Assembly: GCA_050304135.1 (NCBI GenBank)
Contig: JBNLDC010000078.1
Location: 22,725 to 86,724, forward strand
DNA length: 64,000 bases
Direction of reading: 5' to 3'
Source: JAFGNB01 sp050304135
GTDB lineage: Bacteria > Fibrobacterota > Chitinivibrionia > Chitinivibrionales > Chitinispirillaceae
Shown in pieces: positions 1 to 8,346 of this stretch. The notes beneath the pieces are model-generated. The model made no database searches. It was not told where the DNA came from and was given only the letters and a program-made list of their open reading frames with translations. Position numbers and translations under genes: made by a program. The first letter of the stretch is position 1. Each line of letters starts with the position of its first letter.

Positions 1-2215
1 CCGTTCCCGTTTCTGTTGATCGTGTTTTCAGAAAAAAAGCCATTCTCCCGTTTTCGAGTGCAACCGGACTCTCTCCATAAAAATCGGCCGGTCCCCTTAC
101 CGTAATTGTTACCGGATTCTCCGCCCGCGGCACTATCTGTCCACCACGGTCAACCACGGTTATCAGCACCCGGGTCATATCACCTCCCCGGCAAACCATC
201 GGATCATCAGCCGCCAACCGCAATGCCACCGGTTTACCGGGGGTTTTATGCGTATCGGTCGCAGCGACAACATCACCGATATACCCCGTTGCAGAAACCT
301 CACCGGGTGTAAACGGAACCCCCCGCCAGATAAAGAGCGGGTGCGGCAGCGACCGGAATTTTTCCGGTGGTTTTCCTCCCTGCGATTGTCCGTTGACAAA
401 AAGTTCAACACTGTCGCAATTGCTCACTACCCAGACATCATTGGGCTCCGGAGGAACACACCATGAGTGAGCGATATACACTATCGGTCCGTGTGTCGCA
501 ACATCCGCCTGTGAACGGAAAAAATACCCCGCAGGTTTGAGCTCACGGAACAAATCCGCAACGCCATGATAGTTTACCGAATTCTCTGCGTACCGGTGCG
601 CCGAATTGTAATCAAACGCACACCACCCCAGAATTCCCGCGATCATCGGGTTCGCCGCCGCACTGTCCTGTACGGCCGCATGCATAAGCAGCTGTTTCAA
701 GAGTCGTTTGTCCGCATCATAACTGTGCGTGGGGCAGTAGTGTCCGATACTTTCGGTAGTAATCCATGGCAGCACAGGCGGAGTGTCAACCGGCACCTTG
801 AAGTTCTGGGCCCATACATCCTCCAGAAATTCCCGTTTCGACCCCCGGTCAAGTACCCGCACCCCGTGCGTCGGTCGCCCCGGATCAAGCATCCGCGCGA
901 TACGGTTGGTTTCACCGTAGAATTCGTGAAAATCCGCCGACTGATTGATACGCACGCCGAAACTGATTACTGACGGACGGTTCCGGTCGCGGAGCACCAT
1001 GGCGGTCAAATTATCATAGGCAGCCGCCAGCCACTTTTTTTTACGGCTTACCCAGTTCCATCCGGCTATCTCTTCGAGCACCAGCAGTCCGATTTCGTCG
1101 CACCGATCAAGGAATGCCGGGTCCTGCGGGTAATGGGAGCAGCGGACGACGTTGCAGCCGAGAGAAAATTTAAGGATATCCGCATCCCGCCGCTGCAGCC
1201 GATTCGCCGCAGCCCTTCCGATAAACGGAAATGTTTCGTGCCGGTTGAGCCCCCGGAGCCGAAACGGCTTCCCATTAAGTCGGAAAACGCCATCAGTCCG
1301 ACTGAATGCGATAGTCCGCATACCGAAGTGTTCGGAACATGAATCGACCTTTTTACCCACATCGGCGATCTCGGTGACGATACGATACAAATACGGATGA
1401 TCAGGGTGCCACCAGTGCGGCCGAAACACCGGGCCCAGCACCGTTTTATACTCCTTTACCGCTTCCGGAAAAGCACTGACCGGCCATGTTACCGTGGCAA
1501 CGGGAACGCCCGTCGAATCGACGAGCGTGCATTTGAGCGTACCGGATCGTTCGATAGTATCGGTATTGATAACGCGTACGGTAACGGCCACCGTGCCGTT
1601 GCGGGAGGAATCGGTGCTGGCATACATCCGGTCAATCGCGAGCGGATCGGTCGCCACGAGTGCGACATCTCTCACGATTCCCCCAAAGAGCAGGTAATCA
1701 ACATCCTTCCCTTCCGGCGGGATATCGGTACGTTGCCGCGAATCCACCTTTACAGCAAGTACATTGTCGCCAGCAGACCTGACCAGGTCCGTGATATCGC
1801 AGGTAAAGGGCGTATACGCGCCGCGATACTCCCCCGCTTTTTTCCCGTTGCAGTAGACTGTCGCCGCTTTTGAAATACCTTCAAATGCTATTCTGATACG
1901 TTTCCCGTGAGCAGCGGAAGGCAGGGTAAAGTGTTTCCGGTACCACGACAGCATGGCAAACGAGGAGGTATCTATTGACTCGTGCGTAACCGGCAGCACG
2001 GTATGCGGCAGGCATACAGGCCGGAAGGAACTCTCGTCGGCTGTAATCGTTTCTGCATTTTCCGGGATTCCGGGAGAAAAGAGCCAACCGGTGTTCAGCT
2101 GCAGAACAATCCGTGGTGAGGATCCTGAATTCGTTGCAGCCGGGATACCCTTTCCGAAAACCGGTTGTATCAGAAGTACTGCAAGCAGTACTAAACATAC
2201 CGGAATGTACCTCAT
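1..2215 (-). CDS. Glycoside hydrolase family 2 (beta-galactosidase-like), 3' end outside the window
   Basis: Secreted GH2 glycosidase, 738 residues visible, open to the left edge with no internal stop. The N-terminus is a signal peptide (basic start, hydrophobic run to about residue 21). Then come the jelly-roll domain (about 30-165), the immunoglobulin-like domain (about 170-275) and the TIM barrel (about 280-575, with RLRGLNRHE, CNVVRCSHYPQD, RDRNRPSVI and GWCAFDYNSA). The nucleophile Glu sits in WITTESIGH (residue 488). The acid/base position, Asn-Glu in the family, reads INQS here, with Gln at 425. The ATG has GGAG 9 bases upstream. It lies downstream of a LacI-type regulator in an arabinose locus, so a role in releasing arabinose- or galactose-containing sugars is inferred. 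Exact specificity cannot be read from sequence. Confidence 0.9.
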   Translation of the reverse strand, partial: MRYIPVCLVLLAVLLIQPVFGKGIPAATNSGSSPRIVLQLNTGWLFSPGIPENAETITADESSFRPVCLPHTVLPVTHESIDTSSFAMLSWYRKHFTLPSAAHGKRIRIAFEGISKAATVYCNGKKAGEYRGAYTPFTCDITDLVRSAGDNVLAVKVDSRQRTDIPPEGKDVDYLLFGGIVRDVALVATDPLAIDRMYASTDSSRNGTVAVTVRVINTDTIERSGTLKCTLVDSTGVPVATVTWPVSAFPEAVKEYKTVLGPVFRPHWWHPDHPYLYRIVTEIADVGKKVDSCSEHFGMRTIAFSRTDGVFRLNGKPFRLRGLNRHETFPFIGRAAANRLQRRDADILKFSLGCNVVRCSHYPQDPAFLDRCDEIGLLVLEEIAGWNWVSRKKKWLAAAYDNLTAMVLRDRNRPSVISFGVRINQSADFHEFYGETNRIARMLDPGRPTHGVRVLDRGSKREFLEDVWAQNFKVPVDTPPVLPWITTESIGHYCPTHSYDADKRLLKQLLMHAAVQDSAAANPMIAGILGWCAFDYNSAHRYAENSVNYHGVADLFRELKPAGYFFRSQADVATHGPIVYIAHSWCVPPEPNDVWVVSNCDSVELFVNGQSQGGKPPEKFRSLPHPLFIWRGVPFTPGEVSATGYIGDVVAATDTHKTPGKPVALRLAADDPMVCRGGDMTRVLITVVDRGGQIVPRAENPVTITVRGPADFYGESPVALENGRMAFFLKTRSTETGT

Positions 2216-2301
2216 ACCATCTTACTCCACTGATGTGTTGCCGGAAATGATACCACTGTTTATTGCGTCTGATATGGAGCGGATGACAGGGTTGTTGTGC
2301 A

Positions 2302-2317
2302 CTGTTATCGGTAACAG
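2302..2317. promoter_or_regulatory. Candidate LacI-type operator in front of the GH2 gene
   Basis: CTGTTATCGGTAACAG is an inverted repeat with 6-base perfect arms around TCGG. It overlaps the stop codon of the LacI-type gene and lies 87 bases upstream of the GH2 start. Its core GTTA-CG-TAAC matches the palindrome in front of araB (7581-7598), which suggests the same regulator binds both. Binding is inferred. Confidence 0.5.
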
Positions 2318-3336
2318 GAAAGATTCTCGGTAATAACTATATCAATCGGCATGTTTACTTCACCACCCGAAACATGTTCTTTGAGCACTAATCGCCGGAA
2401 GAGGGTGTTGATTCCGGTATACCCCTGCTCCCGCGTGCTCTGACTGATAATAAAATCGATGACACCGCGTTCAAGTAACCGGACGTTCTCTTCTGTGCAG
2501 TCGTATCCAATCAGACGGTACCGGGTGCGTCCCGCGGCACGGAGTGCATTCGCTATCCGACAGGTTTCAGCATTGGTGGTGAATATACCCCGGCAACCGG
2601 ACATCTCACGTTCGATCGACGCTACCAGTTCGACCAGTTCCTTTTCACCGGCGCTTCCGTCAACATTGAACACCTGCACCTGCGCCTGACTGTTATCGCC
2701 GAAATACGAAAGGAACCCGCGAACCCGTTCATTGATGTGAAAATCGTTCGGAAGCATCCGCAGCACGGCAATGTTACCCCCACCGGCTAACAGCATTTGC
2801 ATCAATCGTGCCGCACAGATACCACTCTGATAGGAATTCTGTCCGATAGCGGCAATGGGCGACGTGCCGGGAATTGTGGAATCGACATACACATAAGGAA
2901 TACTCTGGGGTATTGTGTGTACAAACGACATACCGGCATTGAGCAGAACCGGTGCAATGAGGAGTCCACCCATTTTTTCCTGAAGCGCCTCTTTGCCGGC
3001 ATCGACAAATGATTTTTCCGAGTATTTGTCAAAATAGAAGAAGTGACGATGTACGTTAAACGAGGCGAGTTCCCCAACCGCCTGGTCGATTCCCCGTTTG
3101 AGAATTTCCCAGTAACCACCGTCCTGCTCTGGATACGGCATCACCACACCGAACCGATGCGTTTTCTGCATCGAAAGATTACGGGCATGGATATTGGTTT
3201 TATACCCGGTTTTCCTTATGATATCCTTGATTTTCTCTTCGGTTTTTTTAGAAACTCTTCCGCGACCATGTATAACACGGTCAACCGTTCCGATGGAAAG
3301 TTGCGCTCGTTCCGCAATATCTTTAATAGTTACCAC
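2305..3336 (-). CDS. LacI-family transcriptional regulator, probable arabinose-locus regulator
   Basis: Cytoplasmic repressor-type regulator of 343 residues, the usual LacI length. The N-terminal helix-turn-helix (residues 3-25, VTIKDIAERAQLSIGTVDRV) is followed by the hinge and a periplasmic-binding-protein-like sensor domain from about residue 60 (RFGVVMPYP, YVYVDSTIPG, IFTTNAETCRIANAL, IGYDCTEENVRLLERG, IDFIISQ). The start is GTG with AGGA 4 bases upstream. The effector is probably a sugar such as arabinose or a derivative, inferred from the araB, galM, araD and GH2 neighbours. Two matching inverted repeats (7581-7598 and 2302-2317) are the likely operators. Confidence 0.9.
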   Translation of the reverse strand: MVTIKDIAERAQLSIGTVDRVIHGRGRVSKKTEEKIKDIIRKTGYKTNIHARNLSMQKTHRFGVVMPYPEQDGGYWEILKRGIDQAVGELASFNVHRHFFYFDKYSEKSFVDAGKEALQEKMGGLLIAPVLLNAGMSFVHTIPQSIPYVYVDSTIPGTSPIAAIGQNSYQSGICAARLMQMLLAGGGNIAVLRMLPNDFHINERVRGFLSYFGDNSQAQVQVFNVDGSAGEKELVELVASIEREMSGCRGIFTTNAETCRIANALRAAGRTRYRLIGYDCTEENVRLLERGVIDFIISQSTREQGYTGINTLFRRLVLKEHVSGGEVNMPIDIVITENLSCYR

Positions 3337-3664
3337 GTGTTCCTGCTGCTAAAAGTGATTGATGGAGAGTATTGCCGCCCCGCAACTGAACAACGATGTA
3401 CGGCTCTCACTTCCATTACATGTAACATGTTGACATATACAACCTATGGATACCAAAAACGGAAAATCATCCCTGATCGTTTCCGCCCCCTGCAGGTCCG
3501 GTGAAGTAAGTGCGGCATGCCGTCAGGGATTCATCGTATCGACAACATCCCCGACCTGCTGCACTACCCTGTGCTCACCCTCTAATGATAATTCGTGCAA
3601 AAACAGTATCAACCACCAACGTAAACCGGCAAATTCCCCAAACCAGTATGTAGTACTTTAGTGC
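3337..3664. other. Intergenic region between the LacI-type gene and araD
   Basis: No gene is supported. On the minus strand TTGTAT, 16 bases, TGTAAT could be the promoter of the LacI-type gene. The perfect palindrome TTACATGTAA (3416-3425) overlaps that -10 and could be an autoregulatory site. A spaced repeat ATCCCTGA...TCAGGGAT surrounds 3470-3530. No terminator is evident after araD. Confidence 0.35.
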
Positions 3665-4360
3665 TCAGGTCTGTCCGTAATAGGCATTCGCCCCGTGCTT
3701 GCGCTGATAGTGCTTATTGATCAGTGCATCGTACAACCGGGGAACCTCAGGATTGATCTGTCGTGACAGATAGGCCATCTTCGAGAGTTCTTCGAGAATT
3801 ATACTGTTATAGAGCGCCTTGTCGGCACTGTCGCCCCAGGTAAACGGTCCGTGACATGCCACCAGCACCATTCCGATTTCCTTGCTGGAAAGGTTTTTAA
3901 AGTGCTGGACAATCTGATTGCCGGTTTCCGTCTCGTAATCGCCCTTGATCATTTCATCACTCATCGGTACGGTACAAGGAATGTCATCGGCCAGATGATC
4001 CGCATGCGTGGTCCCCAGAATGGGAACCGGTCGCATTGCCTGTGCCCAGGCAACCGCATAGGTTGAATGGGTGTGACAGATCCCGCGTAGTTCAGGAAAC
4101 GACCGGTAAAGAACCGTATGCGTTTTGGTATCCGACGAAGGACGCAATGTTCCCTCAACCACCTTATTGTCAAGATCAACCACCGTCATCATATCGGCAG
4201 TAAGTTGCGGGTAAGGAACACCGCTCGGTTTGATGGCGTACACTCCGCGATCCGAATCATACTCACTGACATTCCCGAAGGTGGCGATCACCAGACCACT
4301 GTCGGCAAGATCCATATTCGCCTTCCACGCAGCCTCTTTCAATTCTTTATATGCACTCAT
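3665..4360 (-). CDS. araD: L-ribulose-5-phosphate 4-epimerase
   Basis: Cytoplasmic class II aldolase/epimerase that converts L-ribulose 5-phosphate to D-xylulose 5-phosphate, the last step of bacterial L-arabinose catabolism. It has 231 residues, the normal length. Visible family features are FGNVSEYD near the N-terminus, the phosphate-binding KPSGVPYP, the zinc ligands in CHTHSTYA, the third histidine in VACHGPFTWG and a C-terminus ending HGANAYYGQ, as in known AraD proteins. The ATG is preceded by AGGGTGATTC. It is the third gene of the minus-strand run araB-galM-araD. No araA (arabinose isomerase) lies in the window. Confidence 0.96.
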   Translation of the reverse strand: MSAYKELKEAAWKANMDLADSGLVIATFGNVSEYDSDRGVYAIKPSGVPYPQLTADMMTVVDLDNKVVEGTLRPSSDTKTHTVLYRSFPELRGICHTHSTYAVAWAQAMRPVPILGTTHADHLADDIPCTVPMSDEMIKGDYETETGNQIVQHFKNLSSKEIGMVLVACHGPFTWGDSADKALYNSIILEELSKMAYLSRQINPEVPRLYDALINKHYQRKHGANAYYGQT

Positions 4361-4493
4361 GAATCACCCTGTTCAATTGCTGTTCACCCTGGTGCCGGAA
4401 AACCCGGACGCTGATTTCTCGAAGCGTCTGAACCAGTATCTTCGCTGCTCATTTTGAAAGTCGCAACGAGCAGTGAAGAATTGCGAACGGTTA

Positions 4494-5654
4494 CTATTTA
4501 GTTGAAAATTTGAAAATCATTACGTTGGAATACGTCTCACCCGGATTGAGCAGTGTGCTCGGAAACTCGGGTTTGTTCGGTGAATCGGGATAATGTTCCG
4601 GTTCCGCACAGAACGCGTAATGCTTCTCGTATTTCTTTCCACCGTGACCGATAAGTGTTCCATCAAGAAAATTTCCTGAATAAATCTGGATGGCCGGTTC
4701 ATTGCTGGAAATCTCCATTACACGACCGCTCGTCGGCTCATAAAAACGGGCTGCGAGAGAGATTTCATTTCCCTCTTTGTTGAGAACAAAGTTATGATCA
4801 TACCCGCCCGGAACATCAGCGATACGTTCGCCGATCGTATGGGGCTCGGTGAAATCAAACGGGGTTCCCTTGACAGCCTTGATCTCGCCGGTCGGGATTA
4901 GTGTTTCGTCAACCGGTGTGTAGGAATCGGCAACCAGAGTGAGTTCATGACCCAGAATATCGCGCTTTGCATCACCGGTAAGATTGAAGTAACTGTGATG
5001 CGTAAAGGTGCAGACGGTTTTCTTGTCGGTGGTCGCGCTGATGATGTTGACCAGGGTTGTGTCGGCCTTGAGGGCGAACACATTGGTAACATTCATGTTG
5101 CCCGGAAAACCCTCTTCACCGTCTTTACTGAAATAAGTAAAGGTGACACCGACGCTGTCGGGAGTGGAAAAGGGTTCGGCATTCCAGATAACCTTGTGAA
5201 AGCCTTTGGTACCGCCGTGCAGATGATTTTCCCCGTCATTGACCGTTACCTGATATTCGGTTCCATCAATGGTAAACTTCCCTTTTGCAATACGGTTTGA
5301 GTACCGGCCGATCGAATTGCCGAGATACGCGGTACAATCCACCCACCCCTTCAGATCATCGAACCCGAGCGTGACGTTTTCAAAATTGCCGTTTTTATCA
5401 GGCACTTTCAGTGAAACGAGTGTTGCTCCATAGGTGATGAGTTTTGCTTCGGTTCCTTTACCGTCGGTCAGCGTGAACATCGCGATGGTGTCACCATCAG
5501 GTGTCACACCGTAAACTGACTGTTCAACCTTGAGGCTGCTCGGTGCATTTGCCTCGGTGGACGGTTTCTTCGCACAGCCGCTCATTGCCGCGAGAAGTGC
5601 CGCAACCGATGCCACAATCATTCCCTGCCGGACCAGTGTATTCCTGACACTCAT
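4494..5654 (-). CDS. galM: Aldose 1-epimerase (mutarotase), predicted lipoprotein
   Basis: Interconverts alpha and beta anomers of aldoses. Family features are the catalytic histidine in FTHHSYFNLTG and the C-terminal HYPDSPNKPEFPSTLLNPGE with the catalytic Glu in PGE; LGNSIGRYSNRIAKG and NGGENHLHGG-type substrate-site motifs are present. Unlike cytoplasmic GalM, it starts with a signal sequence and a lipobox (AAMSGC), so it is probably anchored on the outer side of a membrane and acts on sugars in the periplasm. Two ATGs lie near AGGAGG; the second, 6 bases downstream, fits spacing best and is used here, giving 386 residues. It sits 74 bases after araB and 133 before araD. Confidence 0.93.
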   Translation of the reverse strand: MSVRNTLVRQGMIVASVAALLAAMSGCAKKPSTEANAPSSLKVEQSVYGVTPDGDTIAMFTLTDGKGTEAKLITYGATLVSLKVPDKNGNFENVTLGFDDLKGWVDCTAYLGNSIGRYSNRIAKGKFTIDGTEYQVTVNDGENHLHGGTKGFHKVIWNAEPFSTPDSVGVTFTYFSKDGEEGFPGNMNVTNVFALKADTTLVNIISATTDKKTVCTFTHHSYFNLTGDAKRDILGHELTLVADSYTPVDETLIPTGEIKAVKGTPFDFTEPHTIGERIADVPGGYDHNFVLNKEGNEISLAARFYEPTSGRVMEISSNEPAIQIYSGNFLDGTLIGHGGKKYEKHYAFCAEPEHYPDSPNKPEFPSTLLNPGETYSNVMIFKFSTK

Positions 5655-5728
5655 GTACATCCTCCTTTAAAGGCATTATAAATTGGTGCTGGGATAAGGA
5701 TTATTCCACTTTTTTAAAGTAAACACTA

Positions 5729-7408
5729 TCAGACGGTCAGTTCTTTTTCAATGAACCCGCCGAGTTTTGAATACCGTTCGTACAGTGCACGATATTTTTT
5801 GACGTTTTCCGGCTTTGGAAGATATTCTCCCTCGAACCCGCTACCCATGGATTTCTGAGCCGCATTCATGGTCGGGAATATCCCCGCTGCAACTGCCGCA
5901 CACATTGCCGCACCCAGAGCACAGGTCTGTGTGGACGCGGCCACCCGGATCGGCATATCGAGAACATCGGCATGGGTCTGCATAACAAACGGATCCTTCT
6001 TTGCCACACCGCCCAGGGCAATTACCGCTTTAATCGGAATTCCCTCGTCAACAAAACGATCAACGATCTTTTTCGCGCCAAAGGCGGTCGCTTCGACCAG
6101 AGCCTTGAACATCCGTGGCGCATCGGTACCGAGCCCCAGCCCTGCAATCGCCGCCTGCAGCCGCTGATCGGCGTACGGCGTACGGCGGCCGTTGAGCCAG
6201 TCAAGCGCCACCGTGGCGGATTCATCGATTGGAATCTTCTGTGCGGCTTTCGAAAGTTCGGGAAGCACCCGGTCGGAAAGTCCTTCGGCAACTTTCTCTT
6301 TTGTTGCGGCATCAATACCGTCGATTGAACCGAGCAGTTTCTGCACCGGCCAGAGCAGCATTGTACGGTACCAGGCATACACGTCACCGAACGATGACTG
6401 TCCGGCTTCCATTCCGAGCATTCCGTTGACGATTGAACCATCGACCTGGCCGCAGATACCGGCGATCAGTTTGTCGCCGATTTCTTCGGTAGGTGCGATC
6501 AGCATGTCGCAGGTGGAGGTTCCCATGATTTTGGTAAGCACGTACGGTTCGATCTCACCGCCAACGGCGCCCATATGCGCATCAAACGATCCGACACCGA
6601 TCACCACATCTGCCGGGAGTCCGAGCCGGTCCGCCCACTCTTTACAGAGCGTACCGCAGGCGACATCAGCGGTGTACGTATCTTTGTAGAGTCGATCACG
6701 CAGACCGGCAAGGAGCGGATCAAGTTTGACCAGAAATCCCTCCGAGGGCAGTCCACCAAACGCGGCATGCCACATCGCCTTATGCCCGGCGGCGCAGCGA
6801 CTTCGCTTGATTGCGAGTGGATCGGTATTCCCTGAAAGCAACGCGGGAATCCAGTCGCAGTGTTCCACCCATGAAAATGCCGCTGCACGAACCTTCTCGT
6901 CAGCTCTGAGAACATGGAGAATTTTTGCCCAGAACCACTCCGAAGAATACACACCACCCACGTATTTCGTGAAATCTTCGCCGCCCCAGGTCCGGGCGCA
7001 ATCGTTGATTTCCCCGGCTTCACGCACCGCGGTATGATCTTTCCACAGTACGAACATCGCATTCGGATTTTCGGCGAATTCGGGAAGCAGAGCGAGCGGT
7101 GTTCCGCTTTTATCAACCGCCACGGGAGTGGAACCGGTGGTATCTACGGAAATGCCTTTCACATGAGCGGCGGAACCTGCAGGAGCCTGTGCGAGTGCCT
7201 GTTTGATCGTTGTTTCCAACCCTTCGATATAATCAAGAGGGTGCTGACGAAACTGGTTCATTACCGGTTCGCAGTATTTTCCCTCTTTCCATCGGGCGTA
7301 ATAATGAACCGCACTGCCGAGTTCTTTTCCACTTGCGGTATCCACGACAATCGAACGGACTGAGTCCGAACCATAATCAACGCCAATTACATAGGTAGGC
7401 TGTTCCAT
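5729..7408 (-). CDS. araB: Ribulokinase
   Basis: Cytoplasmic FGGY-family kinase that phosphorylates L-ribulose with ATP. It has 559 residues from the ATG at 7408, which has AAAGGGAG 5 bases upstream; an in-frame TTG 15 bases earlier is less likely. Visible features: N-terminal ATPase fold GVDYGSDSVRSIVVD, the substrate-site run around VGVGSFDAHMGAVGG, MGTSTCDML in the middle, and the C-terminal nucleotide-binding ALGGVAKKDPFVMQ plus TCALGAAMCAAVAAG. It is the first gene of araB-galM-araD and has a candidate promoter and operator about 190 bases upstream, so expression is probably repressed by the LacI-type protein until the inducer is present. Confidence 0.96.
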   Translation of the reverse strand: MEQPTYVIGVDYGSDSVRSIVVDTASGKELGSAVHYYARWKEGKYCEPVMNQFRQHPLDYIEGLETTIKQALAQAPAGSAAHVKGISVDTTGSTPVAVDKSGTPLALLPEFAENPNAMFVLWKDHTAVREAGEINDCARTWGGEDFTKYVGGVYSSEWFWAKILHVLRADEKVRAAAFSWVEHCDWIPALLSGNTDPLAIKRSRCAAGHKAMWHAAFGGLPSEGFLVKLDPLLAGLRDRLYKDTYTADVACGTLCKEWADRLGLPADVVIGVGSFDAHMGAVGGEIEPYVLTKIMGTSTCDMLIAPTEEIGDKLIAGICGQVDGSIVNGMLGMEAGQSSFGDVYAWYRTMLLWPVQKLLGSIDGIDAATKEKVAEGLSDRVLPELSKAAQKIPIDESATVALDWLNGRRTPYADQRLQAAIAGLGLGTDAPRMFKALVEATAFGAKKIVDRFVDEGIPIKAVIALGGVAKKDPFVMQTHADVLDMPIRVAASTQTCALGAAMCAAVAAGIFPTMNAAQKSMGSGFEGEYLPKPENVKKYRALYERYSKLGGFIEKELTV

Positions 7409-7973
7409 CGATCTCCCTTTCAAACCTGCTGCTGTCAGGTTGCTGAGTGTTATTGGAGGAAATGTCTGTTTGTGACCGAACTGTCTGTAGGGACGGATGC
7501 AGTTGAAGACATTGCGTCAGTCAGCGTTACGTGGCCGGTAGCTCCGGTAAATCAGAATTACATGTCACCCGTTGCCTGTCCGCGTTAACGTTAACGCGAA
7601 GTTACAATATAATTAATTTTTTCGATGGAAACAGCTTTTCAGTAGAGGGGAACCGTAAATTTTTAATCGCGACCGACGCCGTCTTCCGGTACCGTCACAA
7701 TACTACCGGTCGTTTGTCTGTGGCATAGTAACAGGTTGTCGGTACTACCGTTGTCCGGCTGCCAGATGGAACGGGACCGCAAAAAAACGTAATCACTTGT
7801 TTGAATTCCGTCTCTTCATCCGGAGATAACCGATCCACTGCCTTGGAGCTATCGGGAAATGGTATATTTACCCTGAAATGAGCGACACGGTTTTCAGAAA
7901 TCTCCGGAGCGTACTGTGCTGTCCCGCGATCCGGTACCCATGATATCAAAGCTTAAAAATCAAGGAGAATACC
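7409..7973. other. Intergenic region upstream of araB
   Basis: 565 bases between divergent genes. The araB side holds an about 190-base untranslated leader and the promoter/operator at 7581-7611. The rest (7620-7960) has no open frame with a ribosome-binding site or family resemblance. The Shine-Dalgarno AAGGAG of the next gene is at its right end. Confidence 0.5.
7581..7611 (-). promoter_or_regulatory. araB promoter and LacI-type operator
   Basis: CGCGTTAACGTTAACGCG (7581-7598) is a perfect 18-base palindrome with the central CG typical of LacI-family operators. On the minus strand a -10-like TATATT (7606-7611) lies just upstream, which would put the transcription start at about 7599 and the operator at +1 to +18, a classic repression position. 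The -35 is not clear. The core matches the repeat at 2302-2317. Confidence 0.65.
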
Positions 7974-8306
7974 ATGGCAGAATCACCTGCAAAAACATTT
8001 TTTCCGGCACTGTTCGCGAAACTTGAAAAGAAAAAACAGACAGCACGTGACGAACCGCTCTCGATGGCCGATATCAATACCCTGCTCTCCATGCAGTTCA
8101 ACAACGAACCCCTCTACCCCTCAATCGAGGCATTCCATTCAGAGGAATACGAAACCGCAGTGAAAAACGATACTCCCCCGGCCGAGCTTGAAAAAATGGT
8201 GCGGTTCCGGAAACCGACCGAAAGCGAGCTTAATCTACTCTACTGTGACATTCATGCCCGCGATGAAAAGATGCAGTATTCCGGTAACAATCAGAGTGGT
8301 AGCTGA
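7974..8306 (+). CDS. Small acidic protein of unknown function
   Basis: 110 residues, no signal peptide or membrane segment, so probably cytoplasmic. The ATG follows AAGGAG with 7 bases spacing, which makes this a convincing gene. Charged throughout, with a helical lysine/glutamate N-terminus (LEKKKQTARDE) and a central segment LSMADINTLLSMQFN. I recognise no domain. It stands alone, divergent from araB and convergent with a solute-binding protein gene 41 bases away. Confidence 0.7.
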   Translation: MAESPAKTFFPALFAKLEKKKQTARDEPLSMADINTLLSMQFNNEPLYPSIEAFHSEEYETAVKNDTPPAELEKMVRFRKPTESELNLLYCDIHARDEKMQYSGNNQSGS

Positions 8307-8346
8307 TAAACCGTCTTAAAAGACACGGGAAACGAAATATCCGGGT

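Noticed and set aside
1..2215. Possible pseudogene, because only short frames appear complete here
   Set aside because: A single uninterrupted minus-strand frame runs from 2215 to the window edge; it has no stop inside, so only the end is missing.
7531..7949. Two short frames of 65 and 84 residues in the araB upstream region
   Set aside because: No start signal and no similarity; the region is better explained as promoter and leader.
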